This document shows, piece by piece, positions 27,918 to 35,312 of a stretch of DNA of 64,000 nucleotides (within the stretch, counting starts at the first letter, position 1; every line of letters begins with the position of its first letter). A program made the translations under genes and the position numbers. The notes under the pieces were generated by a model. That model saw only the letters and a program-made list of their open reading frames with translations, was not told where the DNA came from and searched no databases. Source of the stretch: Nitrincola tapanii (lineage in GTDB: Bacteria; Pseudomonadota; Gammaproteobacteria; Pseudomonadales; Balneatricaceae); NCBI RefSeq assembly GCF_008368715.1, contig NZ_SMRS01000004.1, forward strand, positions 62,001 to 126,000, read 5' to 3'.

Positions 27918-29302
27918 TCGTCTCAACGGACAAAACGCTCATCGCCATGATCGAGCACAAGGCGATCTTCCTCGCACTTATAGACCATATCGACCAGCAG
28001 GGCGGTCCCGGCGAAGTTCCAATCAAGCTCTATCATCAGCTGGTAAGGGCGATGCTCGAGCAGCAAACAGTTGTGGAGCAGAAGCGTCTTCGTGCCATAT
28101 TTGATCTGGACAACCTGCGCCGTGCGGATCTGGTAATCGAGGTTGATCGGAATCGAGCGGTTTTTGTGCTGGCTCCCTTTGTGGTTGATATGTTTCGCCA
28201 CTTCGATCGCCGCCGTTTACGTGAGTTGTCCAGTGCTCAGCTGGAGGATCTGAGGCGGCGTTTTCAAGGCAGCCTGGAAGCGCTGACTCGATGTGCATTA
28301 CACGAAGGGGATCGGCAATTTGATGAGCAATTGGAGTTGCTCAGGGAGCATGTCCGTTATACCCAAGCGAAAATGCGGGACAATGTAAGCAGCTTGCAAG
28401 GTCAGGCCGAGCGTTTGTCAGAGATGGTCGAACAGCTGGAGCTTGGCGATCTCGAGCAAAGTCGGCAGGCGAGCAGGGCGTTGGAGCAGATCGACCAGAT
28501 TTACCGACACCATGTATTGCCGAGCCTGCAGTTTCTTAATGAGCGTGAATCACTCAAGAATGGGCAGCCGGCCCTGACCTCACTGAGGGACATTGCGACC
28601 CTGCTGCATAAAGCTGGGTTGCCGCACCTCAGCCAGCAGCTTCGATATGCCAGTGCCTCCATCCGCGGACATGCCAAAGATGTTGAGAAAATCAGGCGCT
28701 CGCTGGAGCGCTACGTGCGGCAAAATGCCCGTCAGCGCTTGCAATACAACGCTATTGAGGCTGCCTTTAATGAAATGTTGCAGGCGGCGCGATCACTTCA
28801 GGACGGTAGCCTCAGGAATAATCAGCTGCGTGCAGATGATCCTGTTTTCCGGATTGGGCAAATATTTTCAGGCATGCGCGCCGTGCGTTACAGCGCCCGA
28901 TTGGAGTGGCATGGGCATGACCAGCGTCTGCATTTTGAAGAGTTCTTGCGAGTCCGTGTGGATCAGCTGCGTCAACAGAGCAGTGTGCCCCGGGTCGTCG
29001 AACTGGATGCTGAAAGTGAGGATTTTGAGCGGCAGCAGCAATATCGAAAAGAGATGATCCGGCAACGGGTGAGCGAATGGGCGTCACCGGATGACTGTGA
29101 TGATCTTCACAAGGCGCTTCATCTCCATATGCGCGAGGCACTGACTGACTACCAGCTTAGCGATCTGCTGGAAGCCATCAAATGGTGTATGAGCGAAAAG
29201 GACTTTACCGTTATGCCAACGTTTCGCCAACGTGCGTTGCAGCATAACGGATTCGAACTGGTTTATTACGTCAGAGCACTGGAGCCTGCACATGCAAGTT
29301 GA
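27914..29302 (+). CDS. jetA: Wadjet JetA (MksF) kleisin-like subunit
   Basis: A 462-residue MukF/MksF-like protein. Residues 1-100 look like a winged-helix domain (KAIFLALIDHIDQ, IFDLDNLRRADLVIEVD); about 110-330 are long helices with ELLREHVRYTQAKMRDNVSSL and ALEQIDQIYRHHVLPSLQFL; and a C-terminal winged helix closes the protein (YQLSDLLEAIKWCMSEKDFTV). This is the kleisin that bridges the JetC heads and holds the JetB dimer. ATG 27914 overlaps the jetC stop. The last 11 bases overlap jetB. The gene order jetC-jetA-jetB differs from the textbook jetABCD of type I systems. Confidence 0.82.
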   Translation: MIVSTDKTLIAMIEHKAIFLALIDHIDQQGGPGEVPIKLYHQLVRAMLEQQTVVEQKRLRAIFDLDNLRRADLVIEVDRNRAVFVLAPFVVDMFRHFDRRRLRELSSAQLEDLRRRFQGSLEALTRCALHEGDRQFDEQLELLREHVRYTQAKMRDNVSSLQGQAERLSEMVEQLELGDLEQSRQASRALEQIDQIYRHHVLPSLQFLNERESLKNGQPALTSLRDIATLLHKAGLPHLSQQLRYASASIRGHAKDVEKIRRSLERYVRQNARQRLQYNAIEAAFNEMLQAARSLQDGSLRNNQLRADDPVFRIGQIFSGMRAVRYSARLEWHGHDQRLHFEEFLRVRVDQLRQQSSVPRVVELDAESEDFERQQQYRKEMIRQRVSEWASPDDCDDLHKALHLHMREALTDYQLSDLLEAIKWCMSEKDFTVMPTFRQRALQHNGFELVYYVRALEPAHAS

Positions 29303-29837
29303 TCAACAGAAAAGTCGAAAGCTGTATGAAGCGCTGATCAATGGTCAGGCCGTGAATGAGCATGTATTCAAAGACAGCAGCTTGGTGCCTAATCCTTTGT
29401 ATGAAGAGCTGTTTTCAAATCTCGATCGCTATTACCGTGACCTGTATTCCAATATCGGTTTTGAGTTGGTGATGCGTGAAGGGTTTGCTTACATCCGTTC
29501 ACACAATGCCGATGAGTCGCAGAATGATGCCGTGCGCAAAGTACAAGGCCTGCTGCTGGTGCTGGGCCGGGGAGTGACCGAGTTGGGGTATCAGTTTGAG
29601 TTGCTGACCGATCCGAATGCAGGTGTCAGTCTTGAAATTCTGGAGCAGATTTCACAGGGGGATGATAAGCAGGAAATCCTGGCAGCTTGTGACCTCAAAG
29701 GCGGTTTGGCACCCAACATCGACAAGATCCTGGGCAAACGCGGGATCGCCTTTCAAAACGCCAAGGGCAACTGGGTGCTCAGTAATGCCGGGAGTGCATT
29801 TTTCAGTGAGTTGTTTTCTGGTGTTACAGACTCTTGA
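29292..29837 (+). CDS. jetB: Wadjet JetB (MksE) KITE subunit
   Basis: A 181-residue MukE/MksE-like protein made of tandem winged helices: LYEALINGQAVNEHVF, NPLYEELFSNLDRYYRDLYSNIGFELVMREGFAYI, VRKVQGLLLVLGRGVTELGYQFELL and the C-terminal GKRGIAFQNAKGNWVLSNAGSAFF. An in-frame upstream start at 29232 exists, but ATG 29292 gives the normal length and an 11-base overlap with jetA. It completes the D-C-A-B operon. The tail end of a decayed opposite-strand frame begins 14 bases before its stop. Confidence 0.83.
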   Translation: MQVDQQKSRKLYEALINGQAVNEHVFKDSSLVPNPLYEELFSNLDRYYRDLYSNIGFELVMREGFAYIRSHNADESQNDAVRKVQGLLLVLGRGVTELGYQFELLTDPNAGVSLEILEQISQGDDKQEILAACDLKGGLAPNIDKILGKRGIAFQNAKGNWVLSNAGSAFFSELFSGVTDS

Positions 29838-30048
29838 GGGCAGTAAGCCGGTCAGCAAACATACGTGCATTTTCAGGCTCCAGAACCTGCAGCAGCACAT
29901 TATAAGGATTGCCGTTGTTTCGACTGTCGCCGACTTTCTCCAGTTCATCCAAAATGAACAGCAGGTTGGCGATTCGCTTCTGCTCTAATTTTGGCACGAA
30001 CAGCCCGGGTGCGGTGCTGCTCAAACATCTGGGTGAACCGCGTGTCAT
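29824..30048 (-). pseudogene. AAA+ ATPase fragment (Lon-like Walker B region)
   Basis: On the minus strand a 74-residue open frame contains FILDELEKVGDSRNNGN, then ALL-like NVLLQVLEPENARMF. This resembles the Walker B and following helix of Lon-like AAA+ proteins (D-E-x-x-K ... LL-x-VL-x-P-E-x). There is no P-loop, sensor or protease part. It looks like a leftover of a larger gene that was cut when the Wadjet operon or hipBA was inserted. The assignment rests on a single motif. Confidence 0.4.
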
Positions 30049-30145
30049 GCATCCTGCAAGCTGTAAGCCATAGAACGTGAGATGATTGTATCAAGCTCTT
30101 TTAGTTTGACCATGCCGAGCAATGTCTATACTGGTGTATATGATA

Positions 30146-30159
30146 GATACGGCAGTATC
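30146..30159. promoter_or_regulatory. Upstream hipBA operator half-palindrome
   Basis: GATAC-GGCA-GTATC is a perfect 5-base inverted repeat about 100 bases before hipB. It shares the TATC/GATA core with the second palindrome at 30186 and with HipB operators of the E. coli type (TATCC...GGATA). A similar degraded half site (GTATATGATA) lies just upstream of it. Confidence 0.5.
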
Positions 30160-30185
30160 CATTTCCTGATTAATTCTTATTTTTG

Positions 30186-30201
30186 GGATATAATGGTATC
30201 C
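30186..30201. promoter_or_regulatory. hipBA promoter -10 overlapped by operator palindrome
   Basis: GGATA-TAATGG-TATCC is a perfect inverted repeat. The -10 hexamer TATAAT at 30189-30194 lies inside it, so binding of the antitoxin here would block RNA polymerase directly. No strong -35 hexamer is visible. Together with the palindrome at 30146 it fits cooperative autorepression of hipBA. Confidence 0.55.
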
Positions 30202-30244
30202 ATATCGGAAAAGATACACATCACTCAACAGCTTGGTACCCGCT

Positions 30245-30538
30245 ATGCCAAAATTCCAGTTGCTCGATGATCAGGATGTTCAGCAGGCCTTTGCGGCTCA
30301 TCTACGAGGACTGCGTGAACAGGCCAAAATGTCGCGTGAAGCGCTTGCTCAGCGCAGTTGTGTGCCTGCCCCTACGATTAAGAAATTCGAGCTGACTGGG
30401 CAAATCTCTTTTCGCCAGCTGTTGCTGCTTTGGCAGACCTTGGATGACCTCTCTCGACTGTACGGCCTGACCCAGAGCAGGGGGCAACGCGACCGCATGC
30501 CTGCCAGTATAGAAGAGGTGCTGAGCAATGAGTTTTAA
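30245..30538 (+). CDS. hipB: HipB-like antitoxin (HTH repressor)
   Basis: A 97-residue protein from ATG 30245 with a Cro/C1-type helix-turn-helix: HLRGLREQAKMSREALAQRSCVPAPTIKKFE, then ISFRQLLLLWQTL. The C-terminal tail (about 70-97) is polar, like the flexible HipB tail. It overlaps the hipA start by 11 bases, the usual antitoxin-first arrangement with translational coupling. It should repress its own promoter through the palindromes at 30146 and 30186 and neutralise the kinase. The in-frame TTG at 30233 is a less likely start. Confidence 0.88.
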   Translation: MPKFQLLDDQDVQQAFAAHLRGLREQAKMSREALAQRSCVPAPTIKKFELTGQISFRQLLLLWQTLDDLSRLYGLTQSRGQRDRMPASIEEVLSNEF

Positions 30539-31814
30539 GCCGGTACAAAGGCTTGATGTCATCCGTACACTCAGCACGGGTGAACAGGTTGCAGTGGGCG
30601 TGCTGGCACAAAACCGTCAAGGTATTTTCTTCCAATACGATCAGGACTATCTGCATCAATTCGGCAACCTGTCACCGCTTACGCTTCGGCCGACAACCGA
30701 GTTGCAACGGGCACCCCGTGAACCGCATGGTGGTCTGCACGGCGTTTTTGCGGATGCATTGCCGGACGGCTGGGGCCTGTTATTGCAGGATCGACTTTTC
30801 CGTCAGCATGACATCCTGCCGGCTCAGGTAACGCCGATGGATCGCTTGGCCTTTGTGGGGGGGAGCGGTATCGGAGCGTTGTCTTTTGCTCATGTCTCGG
30901 ATTATTGCCCGGCAGCCGATGGAGCAGTAGACCTGCATACCCTTGGGCTGGAAGCTCAGGCGCTGTATGAGGGTCAGACAGAAGAAGTTTTGGCAGCGTT
31001 GGCGGCGGCGGGTAGCTCTGGGGGCGCGAGGCCCAAGGCGCAGGTGTATGCTCAGCCCGGTGACCTCAATCGATGCAGTACGCTGGCCAAATCCGGTGAT
31101 GAAGCTTGGTTGGTTAAATTTTCTTCCCACAATTTACCGTTGGGACATGAAGAGGGCATCTGTGAAGCGATCTTTTTGAGTCTGGCAAAACGGGCGCAGC
31201 TTGAACCACCCGAATGGCAGTTTGTACCGGCGGCACAGGGCAGCGGCGCCGATGTATGGTTGGCAATCAAACGGTTTGACTGGTTGGTGAACGGTACCAA
31301 TCGGGCAGGTCGGCTGCACATGCATAGCGCTTGCGGCTTGTTGGATGCAGACTTCCGCGCACCGAGCCTGGATTACGAAGATCTGATCAAGGCCAGCCGC
31401 CACGTGTGCAAATCTCCTGCCGCTGGACGATTGCAGTTTCGTCGAGCCCTGTTCAATCTGTTCGTCTGTAATCAGGACGATCACAGTAAAAATTGGGCGT
31501 TTCTACAGGCGGATAATGGCGACTGGTCACTGGCACCTTTTTACGATGTTACTTTCAGTCCCCATCCATTCGGTGAGCATGCCACTGCCTTTGTTGGCTA
31601 TGGCCAAACGCCAACGGTCAAAGCAATGCAGACACTGGCCGCGCGTGCCGGATTTACATGGGATGAAGCACGCCAATGTATTATCGAGTTGTTGGATGTA
31701 TTGTCTGAGTTTTACATGCTGGCACGTGAATATGGCTTGAGTCGCAAAACTGCCCAGCTTGTATCAACACAGCTGAAACGCGTAAGGGAAGCCAATCAGC
31801 GTTTGTTAGTTTGA
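30528..31814 (+). CDS. hipA: HipA-family serine/threonine kinase toxin
   Basis: A 428-residue HipA-like kinase. N-terminal part: YDQDYLHQFGNLSPLTLRP and GLHGVFADALPDGWG (Couple_hipA-type region). Kinase part: GGARPKAQV (P-loop-like glycine strand), LVKFSS (ATP-binding Lys), NQDDHSKNWAFL near 315-326 (catalytic loop with Asp and His-x-Lys-Asn) and PFYDVTFSPHP (metal-binding Asp region). All catalytic residues are present. HipA toxins phosphorylate translation factors such as glutamyl-tRNA synthetase, giving growth arrest; the target of this one is unknown. It is the last intact gene of the defence island. Confidence 0.9.
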   Translation: MSFKPVQRLDVIRTLSTGEQVAVGVLAQNRQGIFFQYDQDYLHQFGNLSPLTLRPTTELQRAPREPHGGLHGVFADALPDGWGLLLQDRLFRQHDILPAQVTPMDRLAFVGGSGIGALSFAHVSDYCPAADGAVDLHTLGLEAQALYEGQTEEVLAALAAAGSSGGARPKAQVYAQPGDLNRCSTLAKSGDEAWLVKFSSHNLPLGHEEGICEAIFLSLAKRAQLEPPEWQFVPAAQGSGADVWLAIKRFDWLVNGTNRAGRLHMHSACGLLDADFRAPSLDYEDLIKASRHVCKSPAAGRLQFRRALFNLFVCNQDDHSKNWAFLQADNGDWSLAPFYDVTFSPHPFGEHATAFVGYGQTPTVKAMQTLAARAGFTWDEARQCIIELLDVLSEFYMLAREYGLSRKTAQLVSTQLKRVREANQRLLV

Positions 31815-32112
31815 ATTGACTGGAGCTCAAGGGAGCGCACTCATCGTCTCTTCTACGATTCTCTGCTGTGCAAGTGTTTTTTTCAGATACTGGGTAGTTT
31901 CTAATAGTTTATCAGCGTTCCTCGCAGCCAACGTTTTACCCTCATTGAACAATGTAACCTGCCCTGCAGTCTTTGCTGGTTGGCTTGTTTATCCCGCAAA
32001 GTATTGCCGATTCTTCGAAGGCTGGAGGGCGATTGGACTTCGTTGAGAGTCCATATGTTGTGGCCAGAGTGAATGATCACATCGCGCTTATTGCAAGTAA
32101 TCTTAACGTTGT
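31815..32112. other. No recognisable gene after hipA
   Basis: About 300 bases without a supportable coding region. Short open frames exist on both strands but none looks protein-like or has a ribosome site. It precedes, in the opposite direction, the DUF1294 remnant. Confidence 0.5.
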
Positions 32113-32367
32113 TCAAGTACAATCTATGACTGGCTTTTGGCGGATGAAGGAAATATCGTGAACCCGCTGACACGTTGTTTTGACTAAAAATCCTATCAGC
32201 CCCAAGTTAAGGCCCACCGTCCACCAAAAGGTGGTTCGGAACGCCACTTTCATTGACTTATGACGCAAAAAATTCTGAGCAAACAATGCTCCAGGCCAGC
32301 CACCCAACAGCGCCATGATATGCAAAATCGTCTCTGGGGTGCGGTGCCGATCGGCTTGCGCTGCTGC
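32113..32367 (-). pseudogene. DUF1294 membrane-protein fragment
   Basis: On the minus strand, AAAQADRHRTPETILHIMALLGG, then WPGALFAQNFLRHKSMKVAFRTTFWWTV and a hydrophobic NLGLIGFLV match the single conserved block of DUF1294 proteins (R-T-P-E-x-x-L-H, G-G-W-P-G-A, R-H-K). The usual N-terminal part (often a cold-shock domain plus the first membrane helix) is missing, and the frame is instead joined without a stop to the tail of a group II intron reverse transcriptase. Confidence 0.75.
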
Positions 32368-32575
32368 TTTATCCATGAGCGCTTTCACGCTTTTGCGGGC
32401 CGGTGTGATGAGCAGCTTACCCGAATATTTACAGACATTTTGACCCAGAAAATCGAAACCTTCTGAGATATGCGTGATTTGGGTCTTCTCCTTTGAGAGT
32501 TCAAGACCTCGCTCTGCCAGGAATGCCTCGATTGCGGGGCGTACCCGGTGTTGCAGAAGATCTTTGGAAATACGA
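32368..32575 (-). pseudogene. Group II intron reverse transcriptase fragment
   Basis: On the minus strand the frame reads ISKDLLQHRVRPAIEAFL, then ERGLELSKEKTQITHI, GFDFLGQNVCKYSGKLLI and ARKSVKALMDK. This is the end of the RT palm and start of the thumb of bacterial group II intron maturases (L-S-x-E-K-T-x-I-T-H-I, G-F-D-F-L-G). The YADD active site, the rest of the RT, the maturase domain and intron RNA are all absent. It runs in frame into the DUF1294 remnant. Confidence 0.82.
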
Positions 32576-32581
32576 AATGAA

Positions 32582-33172
32582 ATGCTTGTAGGCTGGTTGG
32601 ATCGACTGGAAATCCGCGTGGATCCGCATCACAACTTACTCCGCTGGTCGGTACCCGGTTCTACGGCTTTATCACGAGCTCCCGATATGACGCTGGCCTT
32701 TATGCCCAGCGGCCAGGTCAAAGTGACCATCACGGATCGAGTCAGTCGCGTCGTCTCTTTCCTGAATACCCAAACCGATGATGAGCAGATGCAACAACTG
32801 CTGGATCTCCTCGTCAATTGCTGGGCCGAGCAAAGCATTATCGGCCTTGATCTGAGTGACGTTATCGCTGTGCTAGAGGCCTCCGAGCATGGCGTGATTG
32901 CCAACGTCGACAACGTAAAAATGCTGCCGGATTACGTGACGTGTTGGCCTAGCGAGTTTGCGCCGCTGTTAGGCTCAGGAAAGATCTCTTCTTTGCAATG
33001 TATTTACCGGGAGTACCAGCCAGCCCAAGAGGACTTCAGCCGTTATGCCTTTGCGGTTGAATCCTTGGCCACTAATGATGCTGTCGTGGTGGTCGGTATC
33101 ATGCCGACGAAAAAGCCTGACAATGAGGAAAATGCAGTGCTTTATTTCGGTTTTTCACGAGTTTCTGATTAG
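32582..33172 (+). CDS. Unknown protein, possible FtsZ/tubulin-like C-terminal domain fragment
   Basis: A 196-residue frame from ATG 32582. I do not firmly recognise it. Three stretches line up loosely with the C-terminal half of FtsZ: GLDLSDVIAVLEASEHGVI resembles the NVDFADVRTVM block, and RYAFAVESLATNDAVVVVG with ENAVLYFGFSRV resembles the late strands around ATVVIGTSLDP and RVTVVATGI. No GTP-binding loop (GGGTGTG) is present, so if the relationship is real only the activation domain remains. The start coincides with the edge of the intron RT remnant on the other strand, which suggests 5' truncation. There is no clear ribosome site. Confidence 0.45.
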   Translation: MLVGWLDRLEIRVDPHHNLLRWSVPGSTALSRAPDMTLAFMPSGQVKVTITDRVSRVVSFLNTQTDDEQMQQLLDLLVNCWAEQSIIGLDLSDVIAVLEASEHGVIANVDNVKMLPDYVTCWPSEFAPLLGSGKISSLQCIYREYQPAQEDFSRYAFAVESLATNDAVVVVGIMPTKKPDNEENAVLYFGFSRVSD

Positions 33173-33426
33173 GCTTTTTTCAACAAGCATGATGTTTGAT
33201 CTGAAATTTATAAGTATGCATAAAGCCAAATACGGTCAGTCTCAACAGGTATCCCGTGCTCAGCAAAGTGTGTGTTTTATTATCGCCTAGGGAAATGGGA
33301 TGGACTCCCCCTCCTATGGCATTTATGTGCCAGATTGGTAGTTGACTCAACCAATCGTAAAGAAAGAGCCCATCATCATGGTTGCCGATTGCTTAAAACC
33401 CAGACTGTAAACGTTCATCCAACATC

Positions 33427-34350
33427 TCATACGTCATGATTGGTGTCTGAAAACACCTCTACCAAATAGTCGATCATGGCTCTTACCTTCAGAGGTAATC
33501 GACGATCCGGTGCAAAGAGCACGTGCAGCCCACCGAGATCAACCAGGGGATGATCCAGCTCGAGTGCCACTAGAGACTGATTGGCGAGTGCGTCAGACAC
33601 AATGAAGTTCGGTTGATAGATCACTCCCTGTCCATGAATGGCGGCTGCCAACAGGGCATCACCATTATCTGCCTGCAGATTGCCCTTGACCGGCACCTTG
33701 ATCTCGCCTCCTACACCAAACAACCAGCTACCGTTTCCTTGCAGGGGAGACAGGGTATAACTCAGGCAGTTATGCCCTGAAAGCTCCTCAACACGACGCG
33801 GTATGCCGTGTTTTTGGAGATAGTCCGGTGATGCGCAGACTTTCATCGGACAATTACCTAAACGTCGCGCTTTCAGTGAGCTATCAACCAGATGTCCGAT
33901 CCTGATAATCAGATCCCAGCGATCCTGAAGCAGGTTTTGTTGCTGATCACTCAACCCCAGTTCAATCTCGATCAGCGGATAGCGTCGAGAAAAGTTCGGT
34001 AACAACGGGGCAATAAAGCGGGTACCAAAAGAGAGAGGAACATTCATGCGCAAGCGCCCTACGGCATCATGTCGTTGTGCCTGAATTTCAGATTCCGCTT
34101 CATCCAGCTCCTGCAATATCCGCTGGCAGGCCTGCAGATACTCGGAACCCGCATCAGTTAGCGTCAATTGGCGGGTAGTGCGGTGTAACAGTTTGACGCC
34201 AAAACGGGCCTCTAGCGCATCGATATGCTTGGTCGCCATGGTAGGTGATATGCCTAAATGACGCGCTGCTGCCGAAAGGCTACCTCGAGTTGCCGCCTGC
34301 TCGAACACTCTCATGCTGGTAAAACGATCCAACACCCACCTCACACTCAT
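33427..34350 (-). CDS. LysR-family transcriptional regulator
   Basis: A 307-residue LysR regulator of the CrgA/AaeR-like group. The N-terminal winged helix contains MRVFEQAATRGSLSAAARHLGISPTMATKHIDALE and LLHRTTRQLTLTDAGSEYL. Residues 90-300 form the periplasmic-binding-like effector domain (GRLRMNVPLSFGTRF, HGQGVIYQPNFIVSDAL). It is transcribed away from the dioxygenase gene at 34447, and the 96-base gap holds an inverted repeat, so it most likely regulates that gene and the following short-chain dehydrogenase. The ligand, probably an aromatic or quinone compound, is not known. Confidence 0.9.
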   Translation of the reverse strand: MSVRWVLDRFTSMRVFEQAATRGSLSAAARHLGISPTMATKHIDALEARFGVKLLHRTTRQLTLTDAGSEYLQACQRILQELDEAESEIQAQRHDAVGRLRMNVPLSFGTRFIAPLLPNFSRRYPLIEIELGLSDQQQNLLQDRWDLIIRIGHLVDSSLKARRLGNCPMKVCASPDYLQKHGIPRRVEELSGHNCLSYTLSPLQGNGSWLFGVGGEIKVPVKGNLQADNGDALLAAAIHGQGVIYQPNFIVSDALANQSLVALELDHPLVDLGGLHVLFAPDRRLPLKVRAMIDYLVEVFSDTNHDV

Positions 34351-34354
34351 GGTT

Positions 34355-34392
34355 AAAAGTGATCCTTTATATTAGCGGATTATCACACTTTT
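34355..34392. promoter_or_regulatory. Inverted repeat in the LysR/dioxygenase divergent promoter
   Basis: AAAAGTGAT and ATCACACTTTT form an inverted repeat (one base bulged) with an 18-base spacer, 5 bases in front of the LysR start codon and about 55 before the dioxygenase start. Position and symmetry fit a LysR-type binding site controlling both directions. Confidence 0.4.
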
Positions 34393-34446
34393 TGGATTAA
34401 ACTATAGTGGGGCAAACAGGTAGCAGAACATATAAAAGGGGTAAGT

Positions 34447-35271
34447 GTGACTAGACACGCATCGCAGATCGGATCTGTTCAACCGGTATTGTTCATACCT
34501 CATGGTGCGGGTCCCTGCTTCTTCATGGACTGGAGTCCGAAGGATACCTGGCGAGGTATGGCCGACTTTCTTACTGATATCCAGGCCAATCTGCCGGCAA
34601 AACCCAGGGCCATTCTGATGGTGTCGGCACACTGGCTGGCGACTCAATTCAGCATTACCTCTGGCAAACAGCCTGACCTAATCTATGACTATTACGGCTT
34701 TCCAGATCATACTTATGAATTGACTTATCCCGCACCGGGAGACCCTACACTTGCCCAGCGTGTGGCACAGTTACTCAATACGGCAGGAATTTCCAACTGT
34801 CAGGATGACAGCCGTGGCTTTGATCATGGCATGTTCATTCCTCTGAAATTGATCTTCCCCCAAGCGGATATCCCAGTGGTGCAGCTGTCGCTGTGCAACG
34901 ATCTTGACCCGCAAGCCCACCTAGCCGTTGGCAAGGCACTGGCATCCTTGCGCGCAGAAGGGGTGTTGATCATCGGAAGCGGTATGAGCTTTCACAACAT
35001 GCGCGGCTATGGCGATCGCAATTTTACTGAACGCTCAGAGGTATTTGATCAATGGCTGACAGAAACGGTTGCAACCCAAGAGCAACAGCGCTGGATCAAT
35101 CTAAGTGACTGGTCTCACGCACCCTATGCGACCGATTGTCATCCACTCGGCAGAGAAGAACACCTTATTCCCTTGATGGTCGTTGCCGGGGCTGCCGGAG
35201 ACGATGTAGGGCATAAAGTGTATTCAGAACAGGTACTCGAAACTCGATTGTCGGCGTTTCGTTTTGGATAA
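34447..35271 (+). CDS. Class III extradiol (LigB/DODA-type) ring-cleavage dioxygenase
   Basis: A 274-residue protein of the 4,5-DOPA-extradiol-dioxygenase/YgiD family. Metal and catalytic histidines are in LFIPHGAGP, MVSAHWLA, RGFDHGMFIPLKLIFP and GSGMSFHNM. These enzymes hold Fe(II) (or Zn) and open catechol rings next to the diol. It starts with GTG 34447 after AAAAGGGG. The gene is divergent from the LysR regulator and followed 41 bases later by an SDR oxidoreductase, a small inducible aromatic or quinone-detoxification unit. The natural substrate is not evident. Confidence 0.9.
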   Translation: MTRHASQIGSVQPVLFIPHGAGPCFFMDWSPKDTWRGMADFLTDIQANLPAKPRAILMVSAHWLATQFSITSGKQPDLIYDYYGFPDHTYELTYPAPGDPTLAQRVAQLLNTAGISNCQDDSRGFDHGMFIPLKLIFPQADIPVVQLSLCNDLDPQAHLAVGKALASLRAEGVLIIGSGMSFHNMRGYGDRNFTERSEVFDQWLTETVATQEQQRWINLSDWSHAPYATDCHPLGREEHLIPLMVVAGAAGDDVGHKVYSEQVLETRLSAFRFG

Positions 35272-35312
35272 TGAAACAAAGGTTATAACCCCAAAGACTC
35301 AGGAGATACTCA

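Noticed and set aside
32368-32575. Retron or defence reverse transcriptase
   Set aside because: The residues match the late RT/thumb part of group II intron maturases and no active site, msr/msd RNA or partner gene is present.
33173-33426. Right attachment site with a copy of the tRNA-Pro 3' end
   Set aside because: No stretch resembling the T-arm/acceptor sequence was found in this gap by eye.
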